From an uncultured Alphaproteobacteria bacterium (GTDB lineage: Bacteria > Pseudomonadota > Alphaproteobacteria > UBA6615): a DNA stretch of 64,000 nucleotides. Shown here in pieces: positions 54,064-64,000 of the stretch. Under the pieces are notes generated by a model, which did no database searches, was not told the origin of the DNA, and saw nothing but the letters and a program-made list of their open reading frames with translations. The DNA lies in the NCBI GenBank assembly GCA_943787445.1, contig CALSML010000026.1, forward strand, positions 62,001 to 126,000, written 5' to 3'. Position numbers and translations under genes: made by a program. Within the stretch, counting starts at the first letter, position 1. Each line of letters opens with the position of its first letter.

Positions 54064-57000
54064 TTATTCCGCCGCTTTGGCGTTCTCTGCATTCGGATCA
54101 CGGAAGGCGCGCAGCAGGGCAGCCTCTTCATCCCTGACCTTTTCGATGTGCTGATCCTTCACGTGACCATAGCCCCGGATATGTTCGGGGATGGCGGCGA
54201 TGGCAACCGCGATCTCGTGATTTTGGGAGGTCAGACCGCTGACCAGTTCGTCCACGGTCTTCTCATAATCGGCAATCAGCTGGCGTTCCTGCCTGCGTTC
54301 GGCCGAATACCCAAAAATATCCAGCTTGGTGCCGCGCAGGAATTTGAATCCGGCGAGAACGCGAAAGGCCGTCATCATCCAAGGACCGAATTCCTGTTTC
54401 AGCAGTTCGCCGCTGTCCGGATCGCGCCGGGCGAACAGCGGCGGTGCCAGATGGAATTTGAGCTTGTAGTCCCCTTCGAACTGATCGCGGACACGGCGCA
54501 GAAAGTCGCCATCGGTGTAGAGACGGGCGACCTCATATTCGTCCTTGAAGGCGAGCAGTTTGAAATAGTAGCGGGCGACAGATTCTGCGAGACCGGTGTT
54601 GCCCTTTGCGCGATCCCCCTCGGCCTTCTGCACCTTCACAACCATATCCTTGTAGCGGCGGGCATAGGCCTCGTTCTGATAGGCGGTGAGGAAGGCGATA
54701 CGGCGGCTGACCACATCTTCGAGAGACGTGGCGATGTCAGGCTGTTTCAGGCGCATCGGTGTCACCGGTTCGGCCGCCCGGGCGACCCGGGTTTCATCGA
54801 CAGCGGCGCGGCGTCCCCACAGGAAGGCTTCCTTGTTGAAGTCCACCGCGACCCCATTGAGCTCGATGGCCTGCATCAGGGCTTCGCCCGATACCGGCAC
54901 CAGACCCTTCTGCCAGGCATAGCCGAGCATGAAGAGATTGGTCGCGATGGAATCGCCCATCAGGGCGGTGGCGTAGCGTGTGCCCTCGATGAAGTCCGCG
55001 CCGGATTCACCCACGGCCACGCGAATGGTCTGGGACAGCTCCTGAGCGTTCAGCATGAAATCGGGGTTCTGCGTGAAATCCCCGGTGATGGTTTCATGGC
55101 TGTTGATGACCGCATGGGTTTCGCCCGACTGCATCTTGGCGACGGCATCGGTGCTTGCGGCGACGACGAGATCACAGCCGAGAACTAGATTGGCGCTGCC
55201 AGCCGCGATGCGGACCGCGTGCAAATCTTCGGGGGCGGCTCCGATGCGGATATGGCTGATCACCGCACCGCCTTTCTGGGCCAGCCCGGCCATGTCGAGA
55301 ATGGAGACACCCTTGTTCTCAATATGCGCAGCCATGCCGAGCAGAGCGCCGATCGTGACAACGCCGGTGCCACCGACGCCGGTGACCAGAATGCCATAGG
55401 GCTCCGTGAGTGATGGCAATGTGGGTTCTGGAAGCGGGATATCATCGAAGGCACTGTCGGCACCCACGGGGGCCGAGGTGTCGGGTTTGCGCAAACCCCC
55501 GCCTTCGACGGTCACGAAGCTGGGGCAGAAGCCGTTCACACAGGAATAATCCTTGTTGCAGCTCGACTGGTCGATGGATCGCTTGCGGCCGAATTCGGTC
55601 TCGACGGGCACCACGGACAGGCAGTTGGATTTGACCGAGCAATCGCCGCAGCCTTCGCAGACCTGTTCATTGATCATGACCCGCTTGGCCGGGTCCGGGA
55701 AGGTGCCGCGCTTCCGGCGGCGACGTTTCTCTGCCGCGCAGGTCTGGTCGTAGACCAGGACGGACACGCCGGGATAGTCGCGCAGGTCCTTCTGGACGCT
55801 GTCTAGTTCGTCGCGGTGATGGACCGTGACGCCATGCGCGAAGGGCGCGGCTGTCGGGTACTTGTCGGGTTCGTCGGTGACGACGACGATCTTCTGTACC
55901 CCCTCGGCCTCGACCTGGCGGGTGATCGCCGGAACGGTGAGGGGGCCGTCATGGCCCTGACCGCCGGTCATGGCCACCGCATCGTTGAATAGGATCTTGT
56001 AGGTCATGTTCTCGCCGGACGCGACGGCCTGACGGATCGCCATGTAGCCCGAATGGTAATAGGTGCCGTCGCCCAGATTGACGAAGACATGGTCGTCCTC
56101 CACGAAGGGAGCCTGACCGACCCAGGACACGCCTTCACCGCCCATATGGGTGAAGGTCTCGGTGTTGCGGTCCATCCACAGGGACATGAAGTGACAGCCG
56201 ATCCCGCCCAGAGCACGACTGCCTTCGGGCACTTTGGTCGATGTGTTGTGGGGACAGCCGGAACAGAAATAGGGGATACGTTTGACCGAAGGCGGTTGCT
56301 GGGCAAGGGAGGCTTCCTTGCGTTCCAGATAATCCATGCGTTCGGAGATGGGCTCGGACTTGTGCCAGCGCGACAGGCGTTTGGCGATTGCGCGCGCGAT
56401 CTGCCCCGGGGTCAGTTCGCCCGAGGACGGCAGGATCCAGTCGCCGCTTTCATCGAACTTCCCGATCACATTCGGTCGCACATTGTCGCGCAGATCGTAG
56501 AGCTGGGTGCGCAGCTGGTCTTCGATCAGCGGGCGCTTTTCCTCGACCACGAGGATTTCCTCCAGCCCTTCGGCAAAGGCACGCATGCCCTCGCGTTCCA
56601 GCGGCCAGGTCATGGCGACCTTATAGATGCTAATGCCGATGTCGCGGGCTTGGTCTTCGGAGATGCCGAGATCATCCAGCGCCTGACGCACATCGAGATA
56701 GCTCTTGCCTGCGGTGACAATGCCCAGACGTCGTTTCGGGCTGTCGATCATCACCTTGTCGAGCTTGTTGGCGCGGGCAAAGGCGAGGGTAGCGTTCAGC
56801 TTGTATTTGTGGTGCCGCTCTTCCTGGGCGAGAAACTCATCGGGCCAGCGGATATTGAGGCCCCCCAAGGGCATCTCGAAATCCGTCGGCGTGACGATGT
56901 TGATACGGTGGGGGTCCACATGCACCGAGGCCGAACTGTCGACAGTTTCGGCCACGGTCTTGAAGGAGACCCAGCAGCCCGAATAACGTGACATGGCCCA

Positions 57001-57573
57001 TCCGTAGAGCCCGAGATCGAGAAACTCCTGCACGCCCGCCGGGTTGAGCACCGGGATCATCGCATCGACAAACGCGTATTCGGACTGATGTGCCGTGGTC
57101 GAGGATTTGCAGGTGTGGTCGTCGCCGGCGAGCAGCAACACGCCGCCATGGGGTGATGATCCGGCGAGATTGCCATGCTTGAGCACATCGCCGGACCGGT
57201 CGACCCCGGGGCCTTTGGCGTACCACATGGAAAACACGCCACCATGTCTGGCGCCTTCCGAGAGATTGATCTGCTGGGTACCCCAGACCGCGGTTGCCGC
57301 CAGGTCCTCGTTCACGCCGGCCCGGAACACGATGTTGTTGCGCTCCAGAAAAAGCCTGGCCCGTTCCATCTGCTGATCGAGCGCGCCCAGAGGCGAGCCA
57401 CGATAACCGGTGACATAGGCCGCCGTGTTCAGGCCGGCGGCCGCATCGCGCTGGCGCTGCATCATCGGCAGGCGGACCAGGGCCTGGGTTCCGTTCACGA
57501 ACACGCGCCCGGATTCGAGCGCGTATTTGTCATCAAGGCTGACCGTGTTCAGACGGCTGGCAGTCTCGGCCAT
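54064..57573 (-). CDS. Indolepyruvate:ferredoxin oxidoreductase family protein (alpha-beta-gamma fusion)
   Basis: 1169 residues in one intact frame. Order: N-terminal pyrimidine/TPP domain (VTGYRGSPLGALDQQMERAR), central TPP-binding domain with NLGDGTYYHSGYMAIRQAVA and LFNDAVAMTGGQGHDGP, a cysteine cluster near residues 635-690 (VCEGCGDCSVKSNCLSV, CNKDYSCVNGFCPSF) for iron-sulfur centres, then the gamma domain (ILVTGVGGTGVVTIGALLGM) and a C-terminal tail. This fused form oxidatively decarboxylates aryl- or branched 2-oxo acids to acyl-CoA with ferredoxin as acceptor and occurs in aerobes. It may work on the keto acids produced by aminotransferases in this region. Confidence 0.93.
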   Translation of the reverse strand: MAETASRLNTVSLDDKYALESGRVFVNGTQALVRLPMMQRQRDAAAGLNTAAYVTGYRGSPLGALDQQMERARLFLERNNIVFRAGVNEDLAATAVWGTQQINLSEGARHGGVFSMWYAKGPGVDRSGDVLKHGNLAGSSPHGGVLLLAGDDHTCKSSTTAHQSEYAFVDAMIPVLNPAGVQEFLDLGLYGWAMSRYSGCWVSFKTVAETVDSSASVHVDPHRINIVTPTDFEMPLGGLNIRWPDEFLAQEERHHKYKLNATLAFARANKLDKVMIDSPKRRLGIVTAGKSYLDVRQALDDLGISEDQARDIGISIYKVAMTWPLEREGMRAFAEGLEEILVVEEKRPLIEDQLRTQLYDLRDNVRPNVIGKFDESGDWILPSSGELTPGQIARAIAKRLSRWHKSEPISERMDYLERKEASLAQQPPSVKRIPYFCSGCPHNTSTKVPEGSRALGGIGCHFMSLWMDRNTETFTHMGGEGVSWVGQAPFVEDDHVFVNLGDGTYYHSGYMAIRQAVASGENMTYKILFNDAVAMTGGQGHDGPLTVPAITRQVEAEGVQKIVVVTDEPDKYPTAAPFAHGVTVHHRDELDSVQKDLRDYPGVSVLVYDQTCAAEKRRRRKRGTFPDPAKRVMINEQVCEGCGDCSVKSNCLSVVPVETEFGRKRSIDQSSCNKDYSCVNGFCPSFVTVEGGGLRKPDTSAPVGADSAFDDIPLPEPTLPSLTEPYGILVTGVGGTGVVTIGALLGMAAHIENKGVSILDMAGLAQKGGAVISHIRIGAAPEDLHAVRIAAGSANLVLGCDLVVAASTDAVAKMQSGETHAVINSHETITGDFTQNPDFMLNAQELSQTIRVAVGESGADFIEGTRYATALMGDSIATNLFMLGYAWQKGLVPVSGEALMQAIELNGVAVDFNKEAFLWGRRAAVDETRVARAAEPVTPMRLKQPDIATSLEDVVSRRIAFLTAYQNEAYARRYKDMVVKVQKAEGDRAKGNTGLAESVARYYFKLLAFKDEYEVARLYTDGDFLRRVRDQFEGDYKLKFHLAPPLFARRDPDSGELLKQEFGPWMMTAFRVLAGFKFLRGTKLDIFGYSAERRQERQLIADYEKTVDELVSGLTSQNHEIAVAIAAIPEHIRGYGHVKDQHIEKVRDEEAALLRAFRDPNAENAKAAE

Positions 57574-57828
57574 GCTATTCTCTCCCGTTGGAACATGCTG
57601 GATAGCGTTCCACAGATGGAAATCTAAGCACCACAGGGGTGGCTGTCCATTGTGTGAGACCTATCGGCGTGTTGACGAAACAAAACTTCACGCAAAACGC
57701 CGTGGCTTGAAAAATCGTTCCCCGGAGACACAGGTCGTTTTTCGATCATGTCCGGTGTGTGCGCGTGCAATTCGTGACCTTCTGGCCTATATCAGGGTTT
57801 CCGCAAACGACGAATCGCGAGTCCCCCC

Positions 57829-58801
57829 ATGACCGTATTGGTGACCGGAGCAGCAGGCTTTATTGGCATGACCGTCAGCCTGGCGCTGATGGCGCGGGGT
57901 GAAACCGTGGTCGGTATCGACAACGTGAACGACTATTACGATGTCAGGCTCAAGGAAGCCCGGCTCGCGCGGTTGATGGAACATGACAATTTCAGCTTCG
58001 TGCGCGGCGATATCGTCGATGCGGCCGCGCTTGCACAGGCCGCAAAAGGTGTCGACCGGATAGTGCATCTCGCCGCCCAGGCTGGTGTGCGTTACAGCCT
58101 GAAAAATCCGGGCGCCTATATTCAGGCCAATATTGTGGGCCATTTGAACGTGATCGAACTGCGCCCGCGCGATGGGGGAAGACCTCCAGCATCTGGTCTA
58201 TGCCAGTTCCTCATCGGTCTATGGCGGCAACACGAAGCTGCCCTTCTCGGTGGATGATCAGGTCGACACGCCGATTTCGCTCTACGCGGCGACGAAGAAG
58301 TCGGACGAGCTGATGAGTTATTCCTATTCGTCGACCTACGGCATTCCGCAAACCGGCCTGCGTTTCTTCACGGTCTATGGTCCGTGGGGCCGACCGGACA
58401 TGTCCCTGTACATCTTCACCAGCAAGATTCTCGCGGGCGAGCCGATCCCGGTTTTCAATCACGGCAAGATGCAACGCGACTTCACCTATGTGGACGATAT
58501 CGTTGCCGGGGTGCTGGCTGCGCTCGACAATCCCCCGCCGCGCGGGGGTGAAGCGGTCCCCCACCGGGTCTACAATCTGGGCAACAACAATTCCGAACCC
58601 CTGATGCGGTTCATCGGCCTGATCGAGGAGGCACTCGGCGTGAAGGCCGAGATCGATTTCCAGCCGATGCAGACAGGGGATGTCCCCGCGACCTATGCGG
58701 ATATCGAAGCCAGCAAGCGTGACCTTGGGTTTGAGCCCCGCGTGACGATTGATGTGGGCATACCACGATTTGTGGAGTGGTACCGCTCCTTCCACGCCTA
58801 G
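57829..58801 (+). CDS. UDP-glucuronate-4-epimerase-like NAD-dependent epimerase (one frameshift)
   Basis: Joined length about 323 residues. Start MTVLVTGAAGFIGMTVSLAL, IVHLAAQAGVRYSLKNPGAY; after a shift near 58165 come LVYASSSSVYGGNTKLPFSV, the catalytic YAATKKSDELMSYSYSSTYG, LRFFTVYGPWGRPDMSLYIF, RDFTYVDDIVAGVLAALDNP and YNLGNNNSEPLMRFIGLIEE. The VGIDNVNDYYDVRLKEARL motif and GPWGRPDM distinguish UDP-glucuronate or UDP-galacturonate epimerases. It probably supplies an acidic sugar for LPS or capsule. The stop overlaps the acyl-CoA ligase stop on the other strand. Confidence 0.88.
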
Positions 58802-60627
58802 ACGCGTTTGCGCCCGTAGAGCGCTTCGAGCCGTTCCCCGTAGATTTTGCGGATCTCGTGCCGCCGGATCTTCAGGGACGGGGTCATCAGCCCGTTGTCG
58901 GTCGTGAACCCTTCGGCGGCGATCGAGGAACCGGCGCACCTGCTCGATGGGTGAGAGCCGCGCATTGGCGCGATCGAGTGCCTCACGCAGGCGTTCGTGG
59001 AAACGCTCGGAATCCGAAAGCTCTGCAAGCCTGGCATCGCGGCCGTTCTCGCGGGCCCAGTTCGCCACGAAGCCTTCGTCGGGGACCAGAACGGCGACCA
59101 GATGCGGGCGTTTGTCGCCATAGACCATGGCCTGTGTGATCTCCGGCTCGAAGACCAGTGCGCCTTCGACCCGCTGGGGCGAAACATTGTCACCGCCGGA
59201 GTTGACGATGATGTCTTTCTTGCGATCGGTGATCCTGATGTAGCCGTCTTCGTCCAGCTCGCCGATATCGCCGGTATGCACCCAGCCAGTCTGCGCAGGG
59301 CCTCGGCGGTCAGCTCCGGCGCGTTCCAGTATCCCTGCATGGTCAGTTCGCCGCGGACCAGGATTTCGCCATCCCCGGCGATCTTCACATCGACCCCGGG
59401 GAAGGCCGGGCCGACCGTGTCGATTTTGATCTTGTGGGGCAGGTTGGCGCTCACCACGGGCGCGGTTTCCGTCTGGCCGTAGCCCTGCAGAAGCCGCACG
59501 CCGAGTGCGAGGAAGAAGACGCCGATATCGTAGTTCAGCGGCGCCCCGCCGGAGACAAAGGCCTTGAGCCGACCGCCGAACCGGTCTGCGACCTTGCCGC
59601 GCACGAGCTTCTCGAGAATCCGGTCCTGGATTTTCTCCATCGAGGAACAGACCATGCCGAACCGTGTTCGTAGCGCTTGATGCCGAGCGTGACGGCTCTT
59701 CTTGAACAGTTTTTCCGACAGCCCGCCCTGACGCTCCACGCCTGCGACGATGCGCTGATGCATGGATCTCATAGAGCCGCGGCACGGCGGTCATGATGGT
59801 CGGATGGCGTCTCAGCCATATTGCGCCGAGAGCTTGTCGACGCCTTCGGCGTAGTAAATTTCGGCGCCAATGGTCAGGGGAAATGCAGGCCGGCCGTGTG
59901 TTCGTAGGAATGGCTGAGCGGCAGAAAGGACAGGAAGGACTCGGCATCGATGTCCAGCAGTTTGCGCGTCATTGAACAGGTGATAGGCGCCCATGCAATT
60001 ACACAGGATGGCGCCGTGGCTGAGCATCACGCCCTTTCGGTGCGCCACCGGTGCCCGAGGTGTAGATCAGGCAGGACGTGTCGGTGCGCGCGATCTGTGC
60101 CAGCCCGGCTTCGATATCGTCGTCCAGCGCGTCGCCGGCGCGCATCATGATCGCGCCAGTTGACGATCGTGACATCGTTGCTCTGTCCGCCGGCGCCCTC
60201 GACCGTCAAGACGGTCTTGATCGTCCCCGTCGTTCGGATGGCGGGAAGGAGCCGCTCGGCGAGTTTCTCGGATGACACGATCGCAACTTTCGGGTCGCAA
60301 TCTCGTGATCAGATGGATGTGATCATCGACGGTGTTGGTCGTGTAGGCGGGAACCGTGATCGCACCGGCCGACATGATCGCGAGATCGGCGATTCCCCAT
60401 TCGGGGCGATTTTCCGACACCAGCAGCACACGGTCGCCGTGCTGCACGCCGGCGGCGCGCAGACCGCGCGCCAGCTCGTGACCTCGTCGCGCGCTTGGCC
60501 CAGCTGGTCGCCTGCCAGGAGTCATAGTGTTTGGCCCAGAACAGTGGTGCGTCACCGATTCGGCGGCTTTGTCGAAGAAGACCTGTGGCAGGTTTTCCCA
60601 GTTGTCGTAGCGTGTTGCGTAGTCCAT
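58798..60627 (-). CDS. Long-chain fatty acid-CoA ligase (COG1022 type, many frameshifts)
   Basis: Joined length about 609 residues. It starts MDYATRYDNWENLPQVFFDK at 60627. Recognisable blocks in different frames are ELARGLRAAGVQHGDRVLLV, SENRPEWGIADLAIMSAGAI, KGVMLSHGAILCNCMGAYHL, LPLSHSYEH-like text near 59900, VSGGAPLNYDIGVFFLALGV, LLQGYGQTETAPVVSANLPH, IRITDRKKDIIVNSGGDNVS and PQRVEGALVFEPEITQAMVY, then LKIRRHEIRKIYGERLEALY. The DRKKDIIVNSGGDNVSPQRVE motif is typical of bacterial FACL enzymes. At least six shifts occur, with the densest in 59.2-60.5 kb. It activates long-chain acids for beta-oxidation or lipid synthesis. Confidence 0.85.
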
Positions 60628-60759
60628 TGGTGTGCGTCTCGTCCCGGAGCCTTCCCGGTGTTGAGCCGAAGCACGCAATTTCGCGTGATTCGTCGCACCG
60701 GTGGTTGTTGTCCCTCTATATGGACCTTATCTGAAGGCGTGTTTCAAGGAGCTGTTCAT

Positions 60760-62604
60760 ATGCCAAAAACCGCAACCACCCGCCAGCGCAAGGGAAGCCC
60801 GGCCCGCGATAAACTGGGCCCGCTGCCCGAATGGGATTTGTCCGACCTCTATCCGTCCTCGGATGGTCCGGAAATCACCAGAGATATTGCGGCTTCGGGC
60901 AAGGCGGCCCAGAAATTCGCCAAGCGCTATCAGGGCAAACTGTCGGATATCGATGGCGATACGCTGGCCAAGGCGATCGCGGATTATGAGAAGATCGACG
61001 AGGTGCTCTCCCGGGTTATGAGCTACGCCTCGCTTCTCTATGCGGCAGATATGATGGACCCGGAAAATGGTCGCTTCTATCAGTCGATGCAGGAAACAGT
61101 GACCGGGATATCCTCCCATGTGCTGTTTTTTGCGCTGGAGCTCAACCGTATCCCCGAGCGCATCTTGAGCAAGAAACTGAAGGCGTCCGCAAAGCTGCGG
61201 CGCTACGAGCCCTGGCTGCGCGACTCGCGGGCTTACCGGCCCTATCAGCTTGGACGATCAGCTCGAGAAACTTGCTGCACGAAAAGCGGGTTGCCGGACG
61301 CTCTGCCTGGAATCGTCTCTTCGATGAGACGATGGCCGAACTGACGTTTGAGGTGGATCTTCCGCAAGGGCAAGAAGAACTGCTCAGCAGCGCCGAAGCC
61401 CTTAATTTGTTGTCCGATGGTGATGGTGCGGTTCGCAAGGCGGCGGCCAAGGCATCTGGGCAAGGGGCTGGGTGACAATGTGCGGATCTTCTCGCTGATC
61501 ACCAACACTCTGGCCAAGGACAAGGAGATCGAGGACAAGTGGCGTGGATTTGCGCGTCCGGTATCCAGTCGAAATCTTGTCGAACTATGTCGAAGACGAG
61601 GTGGTCGACGCCCTGTCGCAATCGGTTCGCGATGCCTTTCCGGATCTGTCGCACCGTTATTACAAGCTGAAGGCCAAGTGGTTCGGCGTGCGCAAGCTTG
61701 ACTACTGGGATCGGAACGCGCCGTCTGCCCGATGACGATGACAGCGTGATCCGCTGGGATGATGCCGTCGATAAGGTGCTCGATGCCTATGGACGCTTTT
61801 CGCCGGGCCTGGTGAGGGTTGCGCAGGATTTCTTCGACAACAACTGGATCGACACGCCGGTGCGGCCGGGCAAATCGCCGGGCGCTTTGCCCACCCGACT
61901 GTACCAAGCGCGCATCCCTATCTGCTGCTGAACTATCAGGGCAAGACGCGGGACGTGATGACCCTGGCCCATGAACTTGGGCCATGGCGTTCATCAGGTT
62001 CTGGCTGGCGGGCAGGGGCATCTGATGTCCGACACGCCGCTGACGTTGGCCGAAACGGCTTCCGTGTTCGGCGAGATGCTGACTTTCCGAAAATTGCTGG
62101 CGGAAGCCGACAATCCGAAGCTGCGCAAGACCATGCTCGCATCGAAGAGTTGAGGACATGCTGAACACTGTCGTGCGTCAGATCGCGTTCTATGAATTCG
62201 AGCGCCGGGTCCATGACAAGCGCTCGGGAAGGTGAACTGCTCACCGAGGAAATCTGCGATATCTGGATGGACATCCAGAAGGAGAGCCTCGGGCCCGCGA
62301 TCCGGTTTGAGGACGAATACAAGTACTTCTGGACCTATATCCCGCACTTCATTCACTCGCCCTTCTATGTCTACGCCTATGCGTTCGGCGATTGTCTGGT
62401 GAACTCGTTGTATGCGGTCTACGAGAACGCCTCCGAGGGTTTTGCGGACCGCTATCTCGACATGCTGCGCGCCGGCGGTACCCTTGCGCCACAAGGAGCT
62501 GTTGGCACCGTTCGGGCTCGACGCATCCGATCCGGCCTTCTGGCAGAAGGGGCTCAGCGTCATCTCCGGTCTTGATCGACGAGCTTGAGGCGCTCGACGA
62601 CTAG
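60760..62604 (+). CDS. pepF: M3-family oligoendopeptidase (PepF type, many frameshifts)
   Basis: Joined length about 614 residues, typical of PepF. It opens MPKTATTRQRKGSPARDKLG, PLPEWDLSDLYPSSDGPEIT, and continues RVMSYASLLYAADMMDPENG, RLFDETMAELTFEVDLPQGQ, LSHRYYKLKAKWFGVRKLDY, then the zinc site in LLNYQGKTRDVMTLAHELGH (HELGH), SDTPLTLAETASVFGEMLTF with the third ligand glutamate, and FIHSPFYVYAYAFGDCLVNS with YAVYENASEGFADRYLDML. At least seven shifts split it. The zinc-binding His-Glu-His and downstream Glu are all present in the reconstructed reading. It degrades short peptides in the cytoplasm. Confidence 0.88.
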
Positions 62605-63952
62605 ATGAGCGATGATGAGCGTTCTACTGTTCGCGGCCGGGTGGGCCGTTACGGCCGGGTCGGGTTCGCCGTCGGTGGCGCGGCGTACGGATGGCGGGGA
62701 ACCGGTATCTTGGGCCGCGAGCGGACCACGAGACGCAATGCCGCGGACCTGAAGCTCGCACTGGGTGGTCTCTAAGGGCCGCTCATGAAGGCGGCTCAGA
62801 TTCTGGCGACCATCCCGATGCCCTGCCCGCGGACTATGCCCGTGAATTGGCAGAACTGCAGGCCAATGCGCCGCCAATGGGGTGGGCGTTTGTGCGCCGC
62901 CGGATGGCGGCAGAACTGGGACCGACTGGCAGAGTCAAGTTCCGCGAATTTCCCGCGCGAAGCCTCCGTGCGGCCTCACTCGGCCAAGTTCATGCGGCCA
63001 CAGACATAGACGGCCGCGAAGGTTGCGAGCAAACTGCAGTATCCGGATATGGCCTCGTCGTGTCAGCGGACCTTAACCAGCTCAAACTCGCATTCTCGGT
63101 CTATCGCCGGTACGACCCGGCGATTGACCCATCGCAGATTCATGCCGAGCTGGCCGAGCGCCTGACCGAAGAACTCGACTATCTCCGCGAGGCGCGCACT
63201 ACGCGGCTCTATGGGGCCATGCTCGCCGACGAAACCGGATGTTCATGTGCCCGAAGTGATTGAGGATCTCTCGGCCCCTCGCCTGCTGACGACCACCTGG
63301 CTCGAAGGCCGGCCGATGGCGCAGTTTGCCGAGGAGGCGGGTACGACCCAGCGTGAAGCCGCCGCTCTGAACATGTTTCGGGCCTGGTATGTGCCGTTCT
63401 ATGGCTATGGCGTGATCCACGGTGACCCGCATCTGGGCAACTATTCCGTCAATGCGGATGCTTCGATCAACCTCTACGATTTCGGCTGTATCCGGGTATT
63501 TCCCCGCGTATTTCGTCGAAGGTGTGGTCGAGCTATATCACGCGCTACGCACCGATGACCGGGATCGGGCGGCACATGCCTATCAGCGCTGGGGCTTCGA
63601 CGACATTTCGAACGAACTGCTGGACACGTTGAACATCTGGGCGGGGTTTCTCTACAAGCCGCTGCTGGAAGACCGGGTGCAGCGGATTCAGGAATCGGAG
63701 TCGGGCACCTATGGCGCGACCGTCGCCGGCAAGGTGCATGAAGAGCTTCGCAGAATTGGTGGCGTCACCCCGCCGCGTGAATTTGTCCTGATGGACCGGG
63801 CAGCCATCGGGCTCGGATCGGTGTTCCTGCGCTTGCGCGCGGAACTGAACTGGCACCGGATATTTCATGACCTGATCGATGAATATGATCTGGATGGTCT
63901 GACGAAACGGCAAAGCGGTGCGCTGACCGCACAAGGTCTGGAGTTGCCCTAA
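62605..63952 (+). CDS. ABC1/UbiB-family atypical kinase (several frameshifts)
   Basis: Joined length about 449 residues, matching this subfamily. It starts MSDDERSTVRGRVGRYGRVG one base after the pepF stop. After shifts come KAAQILATIPM, ADYARELAELQANAPPMGW, AASLGQVHAATDIDG, LNQLKLAFSVYRRYDPAIDP, LTEELDYLREARTTRLYGAM, LTTTWLEGRPMAQFAEEAGT and YGVIHGDPHLGNYSVNADAS with NLYDFGCIRVF. KAAQ is a KxGQ-like motif, and HGDPHLGN and DFG are the kinase-like catalytic elements. Related proteins act in ubiquinone metabolism. Shifts lie near 62770, 62815, 62930, 63020, 63235 and 63505. Junction with pepF suggests co-transcription. Confidence 0.86.
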
Positions 63953-64000
63953 TCGGGCGTGCTCGCGCGATCGAAAAAGTTCTGAAGTTCCCTGGTGTCC
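63949..64000 (-). CDS. Possible C-terminal end of a minus-strand gene
   Basis: Reading in from the right edge on the minus strand, 16 codons (ending FFDRASTPD) lead to TAG at 63949-63951, four bases overlapping the ABC1-family stop. It could be the end of a convergent gene, but this length is too short to judge. Confidence 0.25.
   Translation of the reverse strand, partial: DTRELQNFFDRASTPD

Overview
The window is an ordinary chromosomal segment of an alphaproteobacterium. This rests on gene content and order: lgt - MidA-like methyltransferase - pgeF followed by prs - rplY - pth - ychF, fbcFBC-type petABC, GapR (DUF2312), DUF1244, UbiK, ArfB, HldD, and pgsA - uvrC beside molybdopterin genes. 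The synteny fits Rhodospirillales-like lineages, but the order cannot be fixed from the sequence alone. I see no rRNA, tRNA, CRISPR array, transposase, phage gene or plasmid functions.

Layout. 1-5073: end of a fatty-acid oxidation protein, then a complete branched-chain amino-acid-type ABC importer (livK, H, M, G, F). 5.1-7.3 kb: secreted cupin, an intergenic palindromic repeat, and a benzoate-CoA-ligase-like enzyme. 7.4-12 kb: alpha/beta hydrolase, a HisI that lacks one canonical zinc cysteine diverging from a COG0523 zinc-chaperone-type GTPase, enoyl-CoA hydratase, MFS permease. 12.1-17.5 kb: 2OG-Fe(II) oxygenase, sterol-desaturase-like protein, arfB, small membrane protein, two tandem paralogous secreted proteins of unknown function, hemF, trmL. 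17.7-20.4 kb: cytochrome bc1 operon with a strong terminator. 20.5-24.1 kb: BKACE enzyme, mtnP, VOC protein, dienelactone hydrolase. 24.1-32.5 kb (minus strand): translation and envelope housekeeping. 32.6-39.1 kb: ubiK, YbjN, proC, TetR/COQ9-like protein, csaA, OmpR/EnvZ-type two-component system, MarR regulator, ilvE. 39.1-44.2 kb (minus strand): moaE, moaD, moeA, mobB, pgsA, uvrC. 44.5-53.1 kb: cation exchanger, uvrB, a 44-residue membrane protein, aspartate aminotransferase, MFS permease, dps, DUF1244, GNAT, gapR. 53.1-64 kb: transglutaminase-like protein, fused indolepyruvate:ferredoxin oxidoreductase, nucleotide-sugar epimerase, long-chain acyl-CoA ligase, M3 peptidase, ABC1-family protein.

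The most striking property is technical or evolutionary. About twenty genes, including prs, rplY, pth, petB and ychF, are split by single-base insertions and deletions although their summed length and motifs match intact family members. The indels concentrate in a few blocks (5-7, 18-28 and 58-63.5 kb), while long genes elsewhere (uvrB, uvrC, the 1169-residue oxidoreductase) are clean. Residual sequencing error is the simplest reading. Two further genes carry an in-frame TAA.

I did not find a convincing new multi-gene system. The best biological leads are the zinc-ligand-poor HisI beside a COG0523 GTPase, the tandem secreted paralogues at 14.8-16.0 kb, and several palindromic regulatory sites.
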